Source of the DNA: Candidatus Brockarchaeota archaeon
Lineage (GTDB): Archaea; Thermoproteota; EX4484-205; DTQO01
NCBI GenBank assembly: GCA_017601265.1
Contig: JAFNJA010000005.1
Location: 1-33,013, forward strand
Reading direction: 5' to 3'
DNA: 33,013 nucleotides
Made by a program: the position numbers and the translations under genes. Below, in pieces: positions 24,220 to 32,379 of this stretch; within the stretch, counting starts at the first letter, position 1, and each line of letters starts with the position of its first letter. The notes below the pieces were generated by a model. The model was not told the DNA's origin. It did not search any database and saw only the letters and a program-made list of their open reading frames with translations.

Positions 24220-26139
24220 ATGACCAGCTTCGACGTCGCGGCCGTGGTGGAAGAGCTCGCCGGCAGGCTCGTTGGAGCGAGGGTCATGAACGTCTACCAT
24301 CTTGCGGACTCCCAAGCCGTCATATTAAGGTTGAGGCTCGAGGACCAGAAGGAGCTCCTCGTCCTCCAAGCCGCCAGGAAGGTTTGCCTCACCCAGTACG
24401 AAGTCGCCGTTCCAAAGGCGCCGTCCCAATTCGCGGCGCAGCTTAGGAGGGAGGTGAACGGCGGCGTCATAGAGGGGGTGTCCCAGCTGGGTTTCGACAG
24501 GATCGTTTCGATCAAGATCAGGGCGGGCGAGAGGCGTTTCGAGCTCTTGGCCGAGCTGCTTCCGAGGGGGAACGTGGTGCTGCTTGAAGAGGGCGTCATA
24601 AAGGCCGCCCTTTTCAGGAGGGCGATGAGGGACAGGAGGGTGTGGAAAGGCGAGAGGTACAAGCCGCCGCCTTCGAACACCCTGCACCCAGAGGAGCTGA
24701 GGCGCGAGGACCTGGCGGCTCTCCTTGATTCGGACGAGAGCGTCGGCAGGGTTCTCGCGAGAAGGCTCGGTTACGGCCCGCCTTACGCCGACGAGATCTG
24801 CATCAGGGCCGGAGTGGGGGCGGGAGAACCCGCGAGCGCGATGGGCCCGGAGGAAACGCGTAGGATACTGGATTCCGCGAGGAAAGTGTGCGCGATGGCG
24901 AAGGGGCGCGAGTCGCCCAGGATCTACAGGGATTCCAACGGCGTTCTCGTCGGGTTTTCGCCGTTCGAACTCCTTGCATACTCGCGGCATTCGCATGAAG
25001 AGTACGGGACGATGAACCAGTTGGTTGACGATTACTTTGCTGAATTGGAGGCGGCGGAAAAGCGGGCGATGAGGGAGAAAGCCAGGGCCGAGGATGAGGA
25101 GAAAAGGAGGGAATCGGTCAGGAGGCTCAAGGAAACCGCGGACGAGATGCTGCGGAGGGCGAAGTCGCTGAGGGAAGCCGGAAGCGCCTTGTTCGGCAAC
25201 CTGGGCGCGTTCCAGGAGGCGGTCGATTCGGCCAGGTCTGGAAAGGAGGCCGCTACCTTCGGGCCCGTCAAGCTGCTCGAGGCGACAGGCGGGAAGGAAG
25301 GGAAGCTTAAGGTGGATGTCTCCGGCAACGTGCTAGAATTCCCCGCGAACGCGGACGCGGCAAAGATCGCCTCTTCGCTGTTCGACGAAGCCAAAAGGCT
25401 GGAAAGGGACCGCGAGAAGTTGGCCGCGAAGATCGGGGAGCGGGAACGGATGGCCGGACGAGTGAAAGAGGAAACCGGGGCCGAGGCGCCGGTGAAGAGG
25501 AAGAGGAAGGCTTGGTACGAAAGCTACAGGTGGTTCACCTCCTCGGACGGAATCCTCGTGGTCTGCGCAAGGGACGCGTCCTCCAACGAAGCCCTGGTCA
25601 AGAAGCACTCCAAGCCGGAAAACCCGGTTTTCCACTCGGAAGTTACGGGAGCCCCTTTCGTCCTCGTGCAGGCGGATTCCGAAAAAGTCCCGCAAAGCAC
25701 GCTCGAGGAAGCGGCGCAGATGGCGGCAAGCTACACGACAAGGGCGTGGCAAGCGGGGTATTCTTCGCTGGACGTCTTCTGGGTAAGGGCCAGCCAGTTG
25801 ACGAAAACGCCCCCGTCGGGCGAGTACTTGGGGAGCGGGGCGTTCGTCGTCAGGGGGCGGAAGAATTACATCAGGGGTTCGCGGCTCATGCTCGCGGTTG
25901 GAGCGGTAAGGGAAGAAGGAGCCTTGAGGATCGTCGCGGCTCCCGAAAGGGCGGTTGCCAGCAAGACGGCCACTTACGTGAGGATCGCCCCTGGCAGTAT
26001 CGAGAAAAGGAAACTGGCCCAGATGGTCAAGGCAAGGCTCGTGGCGCTCGCCCCTTCGGATGAAAAAAGGGAGATCGAGGCCGTGCCAACGGGGGACATC
26101 TCGTCCATCATGCCTGGCAAGAGCGGGGAGATCGTTTAG
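24220..26139 (+). CDS. rqcH: NFACT-family ribosome quality control protein (Rqc2/RqcH/NEMF homologue)
   Basis: About 639 residues. The NFACT-N domain opens with MTSFDVAAVVEELAGRLVGARV and includes GFDRIVSI and ELLPRGNVVLL. A helix-hairpin-helix-like region follows (~residues 150-210), then a long charged coiled coil (~residues 265-310). The NFACT-R (DUF814) domain carries WYESYRWFTSSDGILVVCARDAS, VFHSEVTGAPFVLV, TKTPPSGEYLGSGAFVVRG and KNYIRG. Archaeal and bacterial homologues bind obstructed 50S subunits and recruit tRNA(Ala) to add alanine tails to stalled chains. Start ATG 24220 matches the usual family start and the promoter. The two membrane-protein genes and larA downstream have a separate promoter. 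Confidence 0.93.
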   Translation: MTSFDVAAVVEELAGRLVGARVMNVYHLADSQAVILRLRLEDQKELLVLQAARKVCLTQYEVAVPKAPSQFAAQLRREVNGGVIEGVSQLGFDRIVSIKIRAGERRFELLAELLPRGNVVLLEEGVIKAALFRRAMRDRRVWKGERYKPPPSNTLHPEELRREDLAALLDSDESVGRVLARRLGYGPPYADEICIRAGVGAGEPASAMGPEETRRILDSARKVCAMAKGRESPRIYRDSNGVLVGFSPFELLAYSRHSHEEYGTMNQLVDDYFAELEAAEKRAMREKARAEDEEKRRESVRRLKETADEMLRRAKSLREAGSALFGNLGAFQEAVDSARSGKEAATFGPVKLLEATGGKEGKLKVDVSGNVLEFPANADAAKIASSLFDEAKRLERDREKLAAKIGERERMAGRVKEETGAEAPVKRKRKAWYESYRWFTSSDGILVVCARDASSNEALVKKHSKPENPVFHSEVTGAPFVLVQADSEKVPQSTLEEAAQMAASYTTRAWQAGYSSLDVFWVRASQLTKTPPSGEYLGSGAFVVRGRKNYIRGSRLMLAVGAVREEGALRIVAAPERAVASKTATYVRIAPGSIEKRKLAQMVKARLVALAPSDEKREIEAVPTGDISSIMPGKSGEIV

Positions 26140-26150
26140 GGCGATCGACT

Positions 26151-26162
26151 AAAGCTTAAATT
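26151..26162 (+). promoter_or_regulatory. TATA-like box for the membrane protein-larA operon
   Basis: AAAGCTTAAATT is centred about 34 bases before the ATG at 26191. A TTG at 26161 falls inside the box and is therefore not used as the start. Confidence 0.45.
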
Positions 26163-26190
26163 GCCGGGCGAAGATGAACTTCCAGGCGAA

Positions 26191-26451
26191 ATGTCCGGGC
26201 ACCTGGCGGTCGGCGTCCTCCTCTTCGCGCTCAGCATCGCGATCATGCTCGTCTACGTGGCAGCTTCGATTGTTCCAAGCATCTTGGCAGCCCCGTTTGG
26301 AATCACCGCGGAGAAGCTGCAGTTCACCCTCGTCTTCGTCCCGGTCGCTTTGGCCATGATCGGGGTATCGATAGGCGTGGCTTACGTGGGTTACTCGATC
26401 GTGAAGGAGTCCCAGGAAAGGAAGGGGCCGGAAAAAGAGGAAAAGGGATGA
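26191..26451 (+). CDS. Small two-helix membrane protein
   Basis: An 86-residue protein with two membrane segments (VGVLLFALSIAIMLVYVAASI and a second around FTLVFVPVALAMIGVSIGVAYV). A charged cytoplasmic tail follows (KESQERKGPEKEEKG). No family is recognised. The ATG is supported by promoter spacing. Its stop overlaps the ATG of the next gene (ATGA at 26448-26451), so it is translationally coupled to the zinc-ribbon membrane protein and, through it, to larA. Confidence 0.68.
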   Translation: MSGHLAVGVLLFALSIAIMLVYVAASIVPSILAAPFGITAEKLQFTLVFVPVALAMIGVSIGVAYVGYSIVKESQERKGPEKEEKG

Positions 26452-26954
26452 GCACGGGGGGGCGTTCCGGAAACGCGGGGAGGAGCCCCGCCGCGGGTTT
26501 CATGCTCGGAGTCTCAGCCAGTTTCCTCGCCCTCCTTCTCGCGACGATGGCGGCGCAGCTCCTTGAAGCCACCCAGGCGGCCTTCGGGCTCCGCTCGCTT
26601 TTCGAGTACGCGTTCGTCCCTTTGGTCGTGCAAAGCTGCCTCGTATCGATGTACATGCGGGGGAGGGTCGCGGGCCTCTTGCTTCCCCTGGCATCCACGA
26701 TCGCTGGGACGCTCCTTTTCCTGGCGGTAATGTTCATGCCTTCGCTGCCGCTCACGGTGATCGTTCCGACGATGTACAACGCCATGATCGCGAGCGTTCT
26801 CGGAGGCGTGGTCGGAACCGCCGCGGGCGGGGCGAGGATCGGCAAGGTGAAAACCTACAACTCGGATTCGAAGCCGAGGACTTGTTGGGCGTGCGGTTCT
26901 GAGATCCCGCCAGGGGCGTTCTTCTGCCAAAGGTGCGGGGAAAAGGCGAGATGA
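26448..26954 (+). CDS. Four-helix membrane protein with C-terminal zinc ribbon
   Basis: A 168-residue protein. Residues ~15-125 contain about four membrane segments, and the last ~25 residues form a zinc ribbon, CWACGSEIPPGAFFCQRCG (CxxC-x(n)-CxxC). Such ribbon-tailed membrane proteins are common and mostly uncharacterised in archaea. The ribbon is cytoplasmic if the helix count is even, and may bind a partner protein or nucleic acid. It overlaps both neighbours by ATGA, giving a tightly coupled trio with larA, but nothing in the sequence shows a role in racemisation. Confidence 0.72.
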   Translation: MSTGGRSGNAGRSPAAGFMLGVSASFLALLLATMAAQLLEATQAAFGLRSLFEYAFVPLVVQSCLVSMYMRGRVAGLLLPLASTIAGTLLFLAVMFMPSLPLTVIVPTMYNAMIASVLGGVVGTAAGGARIGKVKTYNSDSKPRTCWACGSEIPPGAFFCQRCGEKAR

Positions 26955-28228
26955 TGGCCGACGTGGTTTCGGTCTCCCTGCCCTATGGAAAGGGAGCGGT
27001 CGACTGCAAGCTTCCGAGGCGGAGGGTCAGGGGCGTTCTGGAACCGAGGGAGGTGGAGGCCGGGCTTCCGCCCGGGGACGTGCTCGCTGCAGCGCTCAGG
27101 CGGCCGATCGGGATCGCTGGCAGGCTTGGACGGCTCGCGAGGGGCAGGAAGAAGATCTTGTTGATAAGCAGCGACCAGACGAGGCCCGTGCCGAGCAGGA
27201 TCACTCTCCCCCTCCTCCTCGACGAGATATCTTCGAAGGAAGCCGAGGTCAAACTGCTGATCGCGACCGGGCTGCATTCCCCGCCGTCGAGGAGCGAGAT
27301 GGAGGAGAAGTACGGGAAGGACAACCTTGAGAGGTTCTCCCAGATCATAATTCACAGGAGCTCGGAGGATGACGAGCAGTTCCATGCGGGGAGGCTGTCC
27401 ACGGGCATGGAACTCGAGGTCAACAAGGAACTGATGGCTGAGGGTCAGCTGACGATCGCTGAGGGCTTCATAGAGCCCCATTTCTTTGCGGGCTTCACTG
27501 GCGGCCCGAAGAGCGTCCTACCGGGAGTCGCTGGCGCGAGGAGCATCATGTTCAACCACTCCGCGGACAGGATAGACGATCCGCTTTCGAGGAGCGGCGT
27601 GCTCAGGGGCAACCCGATACAGGAGGAGATGAGGGAGGCTTCGTTGAAGGCGGGGCTCGGGTTCGTGCTGAACGTCATCTTGGACGGAAAGAAGGAGATA
27701 GCCGGGGCGGTCGCGGGGGAGACGCTAGCCGCCCACGAAGCCGGGTGCGCGATGGTATCGGAGCGCAGCAAGGTAAAGGCGGCGCCCTCCGAGATAGTGG
27801 TGACATCGAACAACGGCTTCCCCCTCGACAGGAACCTTTACCAGATGGTGAAGGGGTTGTCGGCGGCGGCTTTGACGGTGAAGCGGGGGGGCGTCATTGT
27901 CATAGTCGGGGAGTGCGTCGACGGCGTAGGGCACGGGAAGTTCCAGAAGATGCTGGAAGGATCTGAGAGCCCGGAGGACCTGCTCCTGAAGATAAGGAGC
28001 GGGGAGATCAACGAAGAGGACCAGTGGGAGGCGCAGATCCTTGCGAAGGTTCTCGAGATCGCGAGGGTGATCGTCGTGAGCGGGGGCCTCAAGAAGAGCG
28101 TCGTCGAGCGCATGCACATGCTCCACGCGTCATCATTGGAGGAAGCGCTCGACAGGGCTTTCGAGCTGGCTGGTCCGGAAGGAAAGGTGACCTTCCTTCC
28201 CAGGGGGCCCGCCACGATCGTCGCTTAG
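26951..28228 (+). CDS. larA: LarA-family nickel-pincer-dependent lactate racemase-like enzyme
   Basis: A 425-residue LarA/DUF2088 protein. Residues that in Lactiplantibacillus LarA hold the NPN nickel-pincer cofactor appear in order: SDQTRPVP, His109 (GLHSPPS), His177 (IEPHFFAGF), Lys187 (GGPKSVLPG, the thioamide-linked lysine) and His203 (FNHSADR). The offsets from the known K184/H108/H174/H200 are small. The family racemises or epimerises lactate and other 2-hydroxy acids, so the substrate is open. The cofactor-building proteins LarB, LarC and LarE are not in the window. ATG 26951 overlaps the previous stop; ATG 26954 is possible. Its 3' end overlaps the convergent hydrogenase protease gene by 4 bases. 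Confidence 0.9.
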   Translation: MMADVVSVSLPYGKGAVDCKLPRRRVRGVLEPREVEAGLPPGDVLAAALRRPIGIAGRLGRLARGRKKILLISSDQTRPVPSRITLPLLLDEISSKEAEVKLLIATGLHSPPSRSEMEEKYGKDNLERFSQIIIHRSSEDDEQFHAGRLSTGMELEVNKELMAEGQLTIAEGFIEPHFFAGFTGGPKSVLPGVAGARSIMFNHSADRIDDPLSRSGVLRGNPIQEEMREASLKAGLGFVLNVILDGKKEIAGAVAGETLAAHEAGCAMVSERSKVKAAPSEIVVTSNNGFPLDRNLYQMVKGLSAAALTVKRGGVIVIVGECVDGVGHGKFQKMLEGSESPEDLLLKIRSGEINEEDQWEAQILAKVLEIARVIVVSGGLKKSVVERMHMLHASSLEEALDRAFELAGPEGKVTFLPRGPATIVA

Positions 28229-28767
28229 GAAAAGCGCCCCCGTCTCTTACCCTGACCGCGGGAAAGGGCCTTGGCCAAGAAGGACGCGATCTCATTCGCC
28301 GCGCATTCGACCTCGGGAGTCAGGCCGGTCCCGAAATCCGAACGCCCCGGCTGGATGAGCAGCAGCGCGATCTTCGCTTCCGTCTCCTTCTCGATGAGGT
28401 TGCAAAAGATCGAGAGGGGGAGGGAGTGCGTCGAGACCGAAGAGATCGAAGCCAATTCTCCGGGGTCTGCCAACGTCCTGTATCCTGGTTCTCTTCCCAA
28501 GGCCGCGGCGTCGATGAGCAAGACGTGGGTGGGTTTGAAATTGGCTATGGGCTGGACGAAGTTCTCCGGGACGGTTTCGCACTCCGCCAAGTAAACGTTC
28601 TCCGGAACCTTGCCGCGCAAGTCTTGGACGATCTTGACCCCGACGGAATCGTCCATCCTGAGCGGGTTCCCAATCCCCGCTACAGCGACGCGCCCAGCTT
28701 CGGAGAGCCACCTCGAGAGCTTCCTTTCGGCCCCCATCGAGCCAGCGCCTTCGAAGCGGCTTCCCAT
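28225..28767 (-). CDS. [NiFe] hydrogenase maturation protease (HycI/M52 family)
   Basis: A 180-residue endopeptidase. M52 signatures are VAGIGNPLRMDDSVGVKIV (N-terminal, acidic nickel-sensing residues), VLLIDAAALG and SVSTHSLPLSIF with the histidine of the nickel site. These proteases cut the C-terminal tail off the hydrogenase large subunit after nickel insertion, which closes the active site. It is divergent from the hydrogenase operon, whose large subunit ends with a HycE-like tail, so this is its probable substrate. ATG at 28767 or 28737 (MGAERK) may start it. A minus-strand TATA-like box lies at 28858-28866. Confidence 0.9.
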   Translation of the reverse strand: MGSRFEGAGSMGAERKLSRWLSEAGRVAVAGIGNPLRMDDSVGVKIVQDLRGKVPENVYLAECETVPENFVQPIANFKPTHVLLIDAAALGREPGYRTLADPGELASISSVSTHSLPLSIFCNLIEKETEAKIALLLIQPGRSDFGTGLTPEVECAANEIASFLAKALSRGQGKRRGRFS

Positions 28768-28857
28768 ATCCGTTGCTCTTCCCGAGGGCGTATTCGAAGC
28801 GCCGGATGGACTAAGGGGGCCAAAATCCCGCCTTCAGTTCGGGGCGGTTTGGACGAA

Positions 28858-28866
28858 CGCTTAAAG
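28858..28866 (-). promoter_or_regulatory. TATA-like box for the hydrogenase maturation protease
   Basis: Minus-strand CTTTAAGCG is centred about 95 bases before the ATG at 28767, so the leader would be about 70 bases. It faces the hydrogenase promoter at 28883-28894. Confidence 0.35.
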
Positions 28867-28882
28867 CGCGCAGGAAGGCGCG

Positions 28883-28894
28883 TTAAGTTTAAAT
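28883..28894 (+). promoter_or_regulatory. TATA-like box for the hydrogenase operon
   Basis: TTAAGTTTAAAT predicts transcription start near 28914. An AAAGGAGG ribosome-binding sequence (28934-28941) follows, 6 bases before an ATG at 28948. Confidence 0.45.
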
Positions 28895-28969
28895 CCAACC
28901 GCTTTCGCCGCGCTTCGGGTTCGGAACTACCTGAAAGGAGGCGGCGTATGAACGTTAGAAGATTCGGCT

Positions 28970-29278
28970 GTGGCGCTTGCGAGCATCTTGGCCGTCTCGG
29001 CCCTCATATACCTTCTCGGTAGGTCAAAGGCGCCGAAGCCCGGAAGGAGCGCGGAAAAGCTCTCCGCGTACGCTTGCGGCGAAAGGGTCCGCCTCGGCAG
29101 GCTGGCGATAGACGTTACGTTGTGCAACTACCTCGTTTACTTCACGATCCTCGACTCGGCTGTCCTAATTTTGGCCTTCGCATCCCCGGAGGTAGTTCAT
29201 GCGGGATTCGCGACGTTGATGACCTACATTTTCACGGTACTGGCAGCCGCGCTCCTGCTGTCTTTTGGTGGTGAATGA
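28970..29278 (+). CDS. NuoA-like hydrogenase membrane subunit
   Basis: A 102-residue subunit with three membrane segments and the NuoA/MbhI-type motif LSAYACGERVRLGR. A buried acidic helix (LVYFTILDSAVLILAF) follows, as in complex I chain 3. It helps link the hydrophilic arm to proton or sodium channels. It overlaps the next gene by ATGA at 29275-29278. GTG at 28970 is the only canonical start in this frame after a TGA at 28949-28951. The strong ribosome site instead points to ATG at 28948, whose frame is off by one; see findings. Confidence 0.8.
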   Translation: MALASILAVSALIYLLGRSKAPKPGRSAEKLSAYACGERVRLGRLAIDVTLCNYLVYFTILDSAVLILAFASPEVVHAGFATLMTYIFTVLAAALLLSFGGE

Positions 29279-29709
29279 TGCCCAGGCTTGGGCTCTTGGA
29301 GTGGGCGAGGAAGAGGTCTCCCTGGATGCTTCACTTCAACAGCGGAGCTTGCAACGCGTGCGACGTGGAGGTGGTGGCGCTTCTGGCGCCCAGGTACGAC
29401 GTTGAGAGGTTCGGCGTCCTCAACAACGCAACCCCTAGGCAGGCGGACATCCTGGTCGCTACCGGGCCGGCGACTAGGCAAGCGGCACCAAGGTTGGTGA
29501 GGACCTACGAGCAGATGCCGGAACCGAAGTTCGTCATCGCCGTCGGGACGTGCGCCTGCTCCGGAGCGCCCTTCAAGACGTGCTACAACGTCCTTTGCGG
29601 CGTTGACAAAGTGGTTCCGGTCGACATGTACGTTCCCGGATGCCCGCCAAAGCCCGAGGCGATCCTCTACGGAATAACCAAGCTCCTGGACCTGAAAAAC
29701 GGAGGTTGA
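29275..29709 (+). CDS. [NiFe] hydrogenase group 4 small subunit (NuoB-like)
   Basis: A 144-residue electron-transfer subunit that holds the proximal [4Fe-4S] cluster next to the Ni-Fe site. Ligand cysteines are Cys26 and Cys29 (NSGACNACDVE), Cys93 (AVGTCACSG) and Cys123 (YVPGCPPKPE). The CxxC spacing and overall size match HycG/EchC/MbhJ and NuoB. There is no Tat signal, in line with group 4 enzymes facing the cytoplasm. It overlaps the stop of the NuoA-like gene and is followed after 4 bases by the fused large subunit. Confidence 0.9.
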   Translation: MMPRLGLLEWARKRSPWMLHFNSGACNACDVEVVALLAPRYDVERFGVLNNATPRQADILVATGPATRQAAPRLVRTYEQMPEPKFVIAVGTCACSGAPFKTCYNVLCGVDKVVPVDMYVPGCPPKPEAILYGITKLLDLKNGG

Positions 29710-29713
29710 GGGC

Positions 29714-31384
29714 TTGTCCGCGGAGGAGGAGGCAATGGAAGCCATTTCCAAAAGGTTGGGCGAGAGAGCGCAGGAATGCAGGATCGCGGCACCCAGGAGG
29801 ATCTGCGTTCTTGTCAGGTGCGGATCGCACAGGGACGCCATCTCGGCGCTCCTCGAGCGTTTCGAGTTCACGACGATCTCGACGATAACGGGCGTCGACC
29901 TTGGCGAAGATATCGAGCTGAATTACCACCTCTGGTGCGGGAGGACGGAAGTTACGGTGAAGACAAGGTTGCCGAAGATCAGGCCCGATGTTGAAACCGT
30001 GACCGACATCTTGCCGGGCGCAGCCCTTTACGAGAGGGAGGCGTTCGAACTGCTCGGCGTCAGGTTCCTGGGCCACCCAGGGCTGAAAAGGCTTGTGCTT
30101 CCGGATTCGTGGCCCGAGGGGCAGTACCCGCTCAGGAGGGATTGGAAACCCGAAATCGCAGGCTTGGAATTCCCGCAAGAAGCGGATTCGGTCGCCATCG
30201 GAGCGGAGGGGGAGAATCGAGGTTCGACCGTAAACGTCGTCTTCGGCCCTCAACACCCTGCCCTGCACGAGCCCGAAAGGTTTCTTTTCAAGCTTGACGG
30301 GGAGATCGTCGTCGATGTCGAACCGCGACTGGGGTACGCCCACAGGGGCATAGAGAAGGGAGCAGAGAAGCTCATGTTCTTCCAAGCGACCCACCTGATC
30401 GAAAGGATTTGCGGCATATGCAACGTGGCGCACGCCACCTGCTTCTGCCAAGCTGTTGAGTCCTTGGGCGGCATCGAGGTCCCGCCGAGGGCCAGTTACC
30501 TGAGGACGATCGTGCACGAGCTCAACAGGTTGCACAGCCACCTTCTCCTACTCGGAGTTGCCGGCATGGAGATCGGGTTCGAGACGCTTTTCCAATACTC
30601 GTGGCGCGACAGGGAGATGGTGCTGGACCTTACCGAGAAGGCGACGGGAAACAGGATCATGGCGGAATACAACGCGATAGGGGGCGTGAGGAGGGATCTT
30701 GACCCGATCGTTGGGGAGGAGATGAAGAAGGTGTTGTCAGGGATCAAGAGGCGCGCGGCCTTCTACAAGAAACTTTTGGGCGAAGATCCAACATTCGGGT
30801 TGAGGACGAGGGGGATCGGGGTCCTAAAGGCTGCCGAAGCCTTGAGGCTGAGCGTCGTCGGGCCGGTCGCCAGGGGGTCGGGCATCAAGATGGACGTGAG
30901 GAGGCACGACCCGTACGCTGCGTACGGGGAGATTCCCTTCGAGGAGGTCGCGTACGGGGAGGGCGATTCCTGGGCCAGGTTCATGGTTAGGTTGGACGAG
31001 ATCGCACAAAGCGTCGATATCGTAAACTACGCGATAGAAAAACTTCCGAGCGGCCCATACAGGGCAAGGGTTCCGAGGAGGGTTCCGGAGGGGGAAGCGC
31101 TCGGCAGGGTGGAGGCTCCGCGCGGAGAACTCGTCCACTACGTGAAGAGCGACGGCACCGCGTACCCGCAACGCGTCAAGGTGCGGAGCCCCACGCTGGC
31201 GAACATAATGTCTTTCAGGGAGATGATCAGGGGATGCTACGTCGCGGACATACCCGCGGTCCTAGCAAGTTTGGACCCGTGCTTCTCCTGCACGGACCGC
31301 ATGGCTTTCCTCGACGTTAAAAGCGGAATGAAGTGGTTTTGGAGCTTGGAGGAGATCAAGAGGAGGAGGCTCGGAAAGCCGTGA
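29714..31384 (+). CDS. [NiFe] hydrogenase group 4 large subunit, NuoC-NuoD fusion (HycE-like)
   Basis: A 556-residue fusion. Residues ~1-150 form a NuoC-type domain (FEFTTISTITGVDLGEDIEL, ALYEREAFELLGVRFLGHPG). Residues ~170-556 form the large subunit. Both Ni-Fe motifs are intact: Cys233/Cys236 in RICGICNVAHATC and Cys523/Cys526 in DPCFSCTDR. Complex I NuoD lacks these cysteines, so this is a true hydrogenase. After Arg529 a 27-residue tail begins MAFLDVKSG, closely parallel to the E. coli HycE tail (MTVVDV...) removed by HycI. It oxidises H2 or evolves it from ferredoxin or formate electrons. Start TTG at 29714; its stop overlaps the GTG start of the NuoH-like gene. Confidence 0.93.
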   Translation: MSAEEEAMEAISKRLGERAQECRIAAPRRICVLVRCGSHRDAISALLERFEFTTISTITGVDLGEDIELNYHLWCGRTEVTVKTRLPKIRPDVETVTDILPGAALYEREAFELLGVRFLGHPGLKRLVLPDSWPEGQYPLRRDWKPEIAGLEFPQEADSVAIGAEGENRGSTVNVVFGPQHPALHEPERFLFKLDGEIVVDVEPRLGYAHRGIEKGAEKLMFFQATHLIERICGICNVAHATCFCQAVESLGGIEVPPRASYLRTIVHELNRLHSHLLLLGVAGMEIGFETLFQYSWRDREMVLDLTEKATGNRIMAEYNAIGGVRRDLDPIVGEEMKKVLSGIKRRAAFYKKLLGEDPTFGLRTRGIGVLKAAEALRLSVVGPVARGSGIKMDVRRHDPYAAYGEIPFEEVAYGEGDSWARFMVRLDEIAQSVDIVNYAIEKLPSGPYRARVPRRVPEGEALGRVEAPRGELVHYVKSDGTAYPQRVKVRSPTLANIMSFREMIRGCYVADIPAVLASLDPCFSCTDRMAFLDVKSGMKWFWSLEEIKRRRLGKP

Positions 31385-32376
31385 TACTGGATACGCGCTT
31401 CTTCTTCAGGGTACTCGTCTTCCCCGGATTCCTGTTCCTCTTCTCGTTCACGCTCTTCTGCGACTGGTTCGAAAGGAAGGTCATGGCCAGGATGCAAAAC
31501 AGGATGGGGCCTTCCTACGCGGGTCCATTCGGGATCCTCCAGCCCTTCGCGGACTGGGTCAAGTTGCTAACCAAAGAAGACATCGTTCCCGAGGGCGCTG
31601 GTGGGCTTGCGCTTGCCATCGCTCCGATAATCTCATTTTCCTTGCTCGTGCTGTCGATGCTTTACTTCCCATTGGACGGCGCGAACGCCTTCTCCAACGA
31701 AGGATTCGAGGGCGACCTTCTTCTCGTCCTGGCATTGGTGACGTTCGCCAACTTCCTTCTGTTCCTCTTGGGCTGGTCATCCTCGAACCCTTACAGCGGG
31801 ATCGGGGCCGTCAGGATCATGACCCAGTTCGTCGGTTACGACATACCGCTCACGATCCTGTCTTTGGGGCCGGCCTTTTTGGCAGGAAGCTTGTCATTAT
31901 CTAGGATAGCCTCGGTCCAGAAAGTGCCTTTCGCTCTTGTAATTCCATGGGTCTTCGCGTTTTTCCTTCTTGCCCTTCAGGCAGAGCTCGAGGAGGACCC
32001 CTTTGACACGCCACACGCAGAGACCGAGATAGCGGCAGGTTACTGGACAGAGCTCACAGGCAGGAAGCTGGCCTTCGTCCGCTTTTCTGAAGACCTCCAA
32101 GTTGTCTTCGGGGCAGTGCTTGCTGCCGACCTGTTTTTAGGTGGCCCGTATGGGCCAGCGTTCGAGCTTGGACATGGTTTGCCTATAGTCTGGTTCGTCC
32201 TGAAGGCCCTTTTCATTATATTCATGCTTGAGTTCGTCGAGGCGGTTTGCGCACGACTCCGAATAGACCAAGTGGTTAGGACTAATTGGAAGCTGATGGT
32301 CCCCCTCTCGCTTCTCTCCTTGGCACTTGTGACATTTTGCATTCCATTCGTTCAGTCAGCAACGGGAGGAGCCTGA
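31381..32376 (+). CDS. NuoH-like hydrogenase membrane subunit (HycD/MbhM type)
   Basis: A 331-residue membrane protein with about eight helices. It has the family signature WFERKVMARMQNRMGPSYAGPFG, FADWVKLLTKED and the acidic loop ELEEDPFDTPHAETEIAAGYWTE that touches the large subunit and the quinone-like cavity in complex I. It anchors the catalytic arm and transmits conformational change to ion-pumping subunits. The GTG at 31381 overlaps the previous stop (GTGA). Reading from an upstream in-frame ATG at 31333 would add residues that overlap the large-subunit gene and is not needed. Confidence 0.92.
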   Translation: MILDTRFFFRVLVFPGFLFLFSFTLFCDWFERKVMARMQNRMGPSYAGPFGILQPFADWVKLLTKEDIVPEGAGGLALAIAPIISFSLLVLSMLYFPLDGANAFSNEGFEGDLLLVLALVTFANFLLFLLGWSSSNPYSGIGAVRIMTQFVGYDIPLTILSLGPAFLAGSLSLSRIASVQKVPFALVIPWVFAFFLLALQAELEEDPFDTPHAETEIAAGYWTELTGRKLAFVRFSEDLQVVFGAVLAADLFLGGPYGPAFELGHGLPIVWFVLKALFIIFMLEFVEAVCARLRIDQVVRTNWKLMVPLSLLSLALVTFCIPFVQSATGGA

Positions 32377-32379
32377 GAG

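Noticed and set aside
29714..31384. Reading the fused subunit as complex I NuoCD rather than a hydrogenase
   Set aside because: Both CxxC nickel motifs and a HycE-like tail are intact, and complex I NuoD lacks these cysteines.
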